Below, piece by piece: positions 5,996 to 9,012 of a DNA stretch of 9,012 nucleotides. Source of the stretch: Serpens sp035306625 (lineage in GTDB: Bacteria; Pseudomonadota; Gammaproteobacteria; Pseudomonadales; Pseudomonadaceae); NCBI GenBank assembly GCA_035306625.1, contig DATGNS010000103.1, positions 1-9,012 on the forward strand. The letters are read 5' to 3'. The notes under the pieces were generated by a model, which was given only the letters and a program-made list of their open reading frames with translations, made no database searches and was not told the origin of the DNA. Each line of letters starts with the position of its first letter. Position 1 is the first letter of the stretch. Position numbers and translations under genes: made by a program.

Positions 5996-6975
5996 TTCGC
6001 CTCGTTCTGCTGGCCGGCCTGCTGCTGGCCGGCGTGGCGCGGGCGGACGGACTCGAGCAGCTGCAACTGCTGGCCGAGCATCCGGTCGAGGGTGTGCCGC
6101 GCGGCAACCTGTCGGGGCTCGCCTGGTGCGACGGGGGCTTCTGGACTGTCTCCGATCGCGACGATGATCGCCTGTATCGACTGATCCCCGGCACCGACCG
6201 CTGGACCGTTGAAGCGGAGCGCTTCAACGCGCCGGAGCCGCCACCCTCGGGTCTGCCCTGGGGCCTGCGCCAGAGCCAGCGGATGATCGGCTGGGTGCGC
6301 GGCGGCATGCTGGACTTCGAAGGCATCACCTGTGACGGCAGCGGCAATCGCTACCTGCTCAGCGAGGCCCATCTCGGGATCCTGCGCATTCCCCCGGTGG
6401 GCCCGCCGGAGTGGCTGAAACTGCCAGCGGCACTGGTGCGCCAGGCGCGCGGCGCCGGCCTGCTGCAGCGCCACAACGCCTTCTTCGAGGGCATCGCCGT
6501 GGATGCCGCCGGCCAGCGCCTGTGGCTGGCCGCCGAGCGCGAGCGCCGCGGCCTGCTGGTGCTGCACCGCAACCAGAACGACTGGCAGTGCAACGGCGGC
6601 TGCCTGCTGTTCAGCGAGGGCGGGCTGCAGGCGCCGCCGCCGCAGAGCGGCCTGACCCGCCCGCAGCCGCTGGATTTCAGCGACCTGATGTTCTATCAGG
6701 ACAGGCTCTACACCCTGGAGCGCATGGCCCATCAGATTTGCCGCCGCTCGCTGTCCACCGGCGAGGCCGAGCGGTGCTGGTCGTTTGCCGACGCCGCACT
6801 CGCCGAGCCGCGCCGCTACCAGCCGGCCCTCGGCGCGGCGGAGGGCCTGTGGCTGGATGCCAGCGGCGCCTGGATCCTGGTCGACAACGACGGCCAGCCC
6901 CGGGGCGACGGCGAGCGGCGCCCGGTGCTCTGGCAGTTCGCCGTACCCGCCCAGGGCTGGGAGTCGAGCCCATGA
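5992..6975 (+). CDS. Exported phytase-like (esterase-like activity of phytase) domain protein
   Basis: A 327-residue exported protein. The N-terminus (MIRLVLLAGLLLAGVARADG) is a Sec signal with a likely cut after ARA (residue 18), so it acts in the periplasm. The rest has the repeating pattern of the phytase-like beta-propeller family (Pfam Phytase-like): LSGLAW with SDRDDD (54-59), DFEG (108-111), FEGIAVD (165-171), DFSDL (228-232), AEGLWLD (283-289) and VDNDG. These acidic clusters often bind metal in the family. Despite the family name, phytase or esterase activity is unproven. Cys200 and Cys204 may form a disulfide. The start is TTG at 5992, overlapping the parE stop in TTGA; GAGG at 5981-5984 is 7 bases upstream. 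This start keeps the signal peptide intact. Its stop overlaps the next gene in ATGA. Confidence 0.85.
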   Translation: MIRLVLLAGLLLAGVARADGLEQLQLLAEHPVEGVPRGNLSGLAWCDGGFWTVSDRDDDRLYRLIPGTDRWTVEAERFNAPEPPPSGLPWGLRQSQRMIGWVRGGMLDFEGITCDGSGNRYLLSEAHLGILRIPPVGPPEWLKLPAALVRQARGAGLLQRHNAFFEGIAVDAAGQRLWLAAERERRGLLVLHRNQNDWQCNGGCLLFSEGGLQAPPPQSGLTRPQPLDFSDLMFYQDRLYTLERMAHQICRRSLSTGEAERCWSFADAALAEPRRYQPALGAAEGLWLDASGAWILVDNDGQPRGDGERRPVLWQFAVPAQGWESSP

Positions 6976-7496
6976 GCAGCTCACCGCCCGGCAAGCGCCT
7001 GGGACGCGTCATGCTGCTGCTCGCCTGGGCGGCCGGCATGCTGCTGGCCACGCGCTTCTTCGCCCTGTGGGAGGAGTCGCGCTACAACCCCAACCCGGCG
7101 CCGACCTCGCTGCACAGCGCCAGCCATATCGAGGTGCAGCTGCAGGGGGACGGACAGGGGCACTTTCGTGCAAGCGGACGCATCAACGGCCAGCCTGTGG
7201 TGTTCCTGCTGGACACCGGCGCCACCGATGTTGCCGTGCCGGAAGCCCTGGTCGACTACCTCGGCCTGGAGCTCGGCGCGCCCATCGAGCTGCTGACCGC
7301 CAACGGCCGCGCCACCGGCTACCGCACCCGCCTGGAACACCTGCAGCTGGGCGACATCGTGCTCACCGACGTGCGCGCGCTGATCGCCCCCGGCATGGGC
7401 AACGACCAGGTGCTGCTGGGCATGAGCGCCCTGCGCCAACTCGAATTCACTCAGCGCGCCGGCACCCTGGTGCTGCGCCAGTATCTTTCCGATTAG
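6972..7496 (+). CDS. Membrane-anchored retropepsin-like aspartic protease (TIGR02281 type)
   Basis: A 174-residue protein with a basic N-terminus (Lys8, Arg9, Arg12), one hydrophobic segment (about 13-32) and a C-terminal domain, which should place that domain in the periplasm. The domain carries the aspartic protease signature LLDTGATDVAVP with catalytic Asp81-Thr-Gly-Ala84, and a distal hydrophobic-glycine motif LLGMSAL (148-154), matching single-domain clan AA proteases of the TIGR02281 family. With only one DTG motif it would need to dimerise, as retroviral proteases do. The ATG at 6972 overlaps the upstream stop in ATGA, so translation is probably coupled. parC begins 9 bases after its stop. 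The substrate is unknown; processing of an envelope protein is possible but unproven. Confidence 0.88.
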   Translation: MSSSPPGKRLGRVMLLLAWAAGMLLATRFFALWEESRYNPNPAPTSLHSASHIEVQLQGDGQGHFRASGRINGQPVVFLLDTGATDVAVPEALVDYLGLELGAPIELLTANGRATGYRTRLEHLQLGDIVLTDVRALIAPGMGNDQVLLGMSALRQLEFTQRAGTLVLRQYLSD

Positions 7497-7505
7497 GGCC
7501 CGACC

Positions 7506-9012
7506 ATGAGTGAAACCCTCGATCTCAGCCTGGAAGGCGTGGAGCGCCGCTCCCTCGCCGAGTTCACCGAACAGGCCTACCTGAACTACTCCATGTACGT
7601 GATCATGGATCGGGCCCTGCCGCACATCGGCGACGGCCTGAAGCCGGTGCAGCGCCGCATCGTCTACGCCATGAGCGAACTGGGCCTGAACGCCGACGCC
7701 AAGCACAAGAAGTCGGCGCGCACCGTGGGTGACGTGCTGGGCAAGTACCATCCGCACGGAGATTCGGCGTGCTACGAGGCCATGGTGCTGATGGCCCAGC
7801 CCTTCAGCTACCGTTATCCGCTGGTGGACGGCCAGGGCAACTGGGGGGCACCGGACGATCCCAAGTCCTTCGCCGCCATGCGCTACACCGAGGCGCGCCT
7901 GTCACGCTATTCCGAGGTGCTGCTGTCCGAGCTGGGCCAGGGCACCAGCGACTGGATTCCCAACTTCGACGGCACCCTGGACGAGCCGGCGGTGCTGCCG
8001 GCACGCCTGCCCAACCTGCTGCTCAACGGCACCACCGGTATCGCCGTGGGCATGGCCACCGACGTGCCGCCCCACAACCTGCGCGAGGTGGCCGCCGCCT
8101 GCGTGCGCCTGCTGGATGAGCCGAACGCCACGGTGGCGCAACTGTGCGAACACCTGCCCGGCCCGGACTTCCCCACCGAGGCGGAGGTGATCAGCCCCCG
8201 CGCCGACCTGCTGAAGATGTACGAAACGGGCCGCGGTTCGGTGCGCATGCGTGCCGTGTATCGCATCGAGGACGGCGACGTGGTGATCACCGCGCTGCCG
8301 CACCAGGTCTCCGGCGCCAAGGTGCTGGAACAGATCGCCGCACAGATGCAGGCCAAGAAGCTGCCGATGGTGGCCGATCTGCGTGACGAGTCCGACCACG
8401 AGAACCCCTGCCGCATCGTCATCATCCCGCGCTCCAACCGCGTGGACGTGGAAGACCTGATGCGCCATCTGTTCGCCACCACGGATCTGGAGTCCAGCTA
8501 CCGGGTGAACATGAACGTCCTCGGCCTGGACGGCCGCCCGCAGGTCAAGGACCTGCGCACCCTGCTCGGCGAGTGGCTGACCTACCGCATCGGCACCGTG
8601 CGCCGCCGCCTGCAGTTCCGCCTGGACAAGGTGGAGAAGCGTCTGCACCTGCTGGAGGGCCTGCTGGTCGCCTTCCTCAACCTCGACGAGGTGATCGCCA
8701 TCATCCGCAGCGAGGACCAGCCCAAGCCGGTGCTGATGGAGCGCTTCGGCCTCAGCGATCTGCAGACCGACTACATCCTCGACACCAAGCTGCGTCAACT
8801 GGCGCGCCTGGAGGAAATGAAGATCCGCGGCGAGCAGGACGAACTGGCCAAGGAACGCGACAAGCTGCTGGCCCTGCTGGGCAGCGAGACCATGCTGAAG
8901 AAGCTGGTGCGCAAGGAGCTGCTGGAGGACGCCGAGACCTACGGCGACGCGCGGCGCTCGCCGATCATCGAACGCGCCGAGGCCCGCGCCCTGTCGGAAA
9001 CCGAGTTGCTGC
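7506..9012 (+). CDS. parC: DNA topoisomerase IV subunit A (ParC), 5' part
   Basis: The first 502 codons of ParC; the window ends inside the gene. E. coli ParC has 752 residues, so the C-terminal beta-pinwheel that sets substrate preference is missing here. ParC cuts and rejoins both DNA strands. Visible are the quinolone-binding helix HPHGDSACYEAM (82-93), the catalytic Tyr127 after Arg126 in AAMRYTEARLS, and the DNA-bending Ile179 in TTGIAVGMAT. The tower domain and the helices leading to the C-gate follow. Ser87 and Glu91, the usual sites of quinolone-resistance changes in Pseudomonas, are wild type. The ATG at 7506 is supported by AGGG (7495-7498), 7 bases upstream, which overlaps the stop codon of the protease gene. 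Close spacing makes parE through parC a likely single operon. Confidence 0.98.
   Translation, partial: MSETLDLSLEGVERRSLAEFTEQAYLNYSMYVIMDRALPHIGDGLKPVQRRIVYAMSELGLNADAKHKKSARTVGDVLGKYHPHGDSACYEAMVLMAQPFSYRYPLVDGQGNWGAPDDPKSFAAMRYTEARLSRYSEVLLSELGQGTSDWIPNFDGTLDEPAVLPARLPNLLLNGTTGIAVGMATDVPPHNLREVAAACVRLLDEPNATVAQLCEHLPGPDFPTEAEVISPRADLLKMYETGRGSVRMRAVYRIEDGDVVITALPHQVSGAKVLEQIAAQMQAKKLPMVADLRDESDHENPCRIVIIPRSNRVDVEDLMRHLFATTDLESSYRVNMNVLGLDGRPQVKDLRTLLGEWLTYRIGTVRRRLQFRLDKVEKRLHLLEGLLVAFLNLDEVIAIIRSEDQPKPVLMERFGLSDLQTDYILDTKLRQLARLEEMKIRGEQDELAKERDKLLALLGSETMLKKLVRKELLEDAETYGDARRSPIIERAEARALSETELL

Noticed and set aside
7902..8798. A 298-codon minus-strand frame opposite parC
   Set aside because: Rich in His, Gln, Val and Ala as the complement of ParC codons; no domain is seen and ParC on the plus strand is certain.

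Overview
This window looks like a stretch of the chromosome of a Pseudomonas (gammaproteobacterium). It is very GC-rich. The gene order thiC, tRNA, envelope lipoprotein (reverse strand), nudF, yqiB, cpdA, yqiA, parE, two exported proteins, parC matches, as far as I remember it, the P. aeruginosa PAO1 region PA4973 to PA4964. The nudF-yqiB-cpdA-yqiA-parE order is also kept in Escherichia coli. Codon use and base composition appear even throughout. I see no integrase, insertion sequence, CRISPR array, toxin-antitoxin pair or other sign of recent acquisition.

Left part (1-1408). The 3' end of thiC (thiamine pyrimidine synthesis) is followed by a strong hairpin and then by a complete tRNA-Thr(GGT) with its own promoter, which has a GC-rich discriminator. 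The space after the tRNA holds a pair of inverted REP-like hairpins that reach the stop codon of a reverse-strand lipoprotein gene with a C-terminal RsiV/DUF3298-type domain. The lipoprotein gene and nudF are divergent, and a terminator-like hairpin lies just upstream of nudF.

Middle part (1409-4090). nudF (ADP-ribose pyrophosphatase) and yqiB (DUF1249) overlap by four bases. cpdA (3',5'-cAMP phosphodiesterase) has its own good sigma-70-like promoter with a CRP/Vfr-type half-site upstream. yqiA (small alpha/beta-hydrolase esterase) follows after a gap with inverted repeats.

Right part (4106-9012). Topoisomerase IV: parE is complete and parC is present for its first 502 codons. Between them sit two genes for exported proteins, a phytase-like esterase-domain protein and a membrane-anchored retropepsin-like aspartic protease. 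They are joined to parE and to each other by 4-base stop/start overlaps and to parC by a 9-base gap, so the four genes look like one transcription unit that mixes chromosome decatenation with two envelope proteins of unknown role.

I found no clearly new defence or mobile system. The points most worth a second look are the parE-(two envelope genes)-parC arrangement, the cpdA control region, the terminator-like nudF leader, and the REPIN-like doublet after the tRNA.
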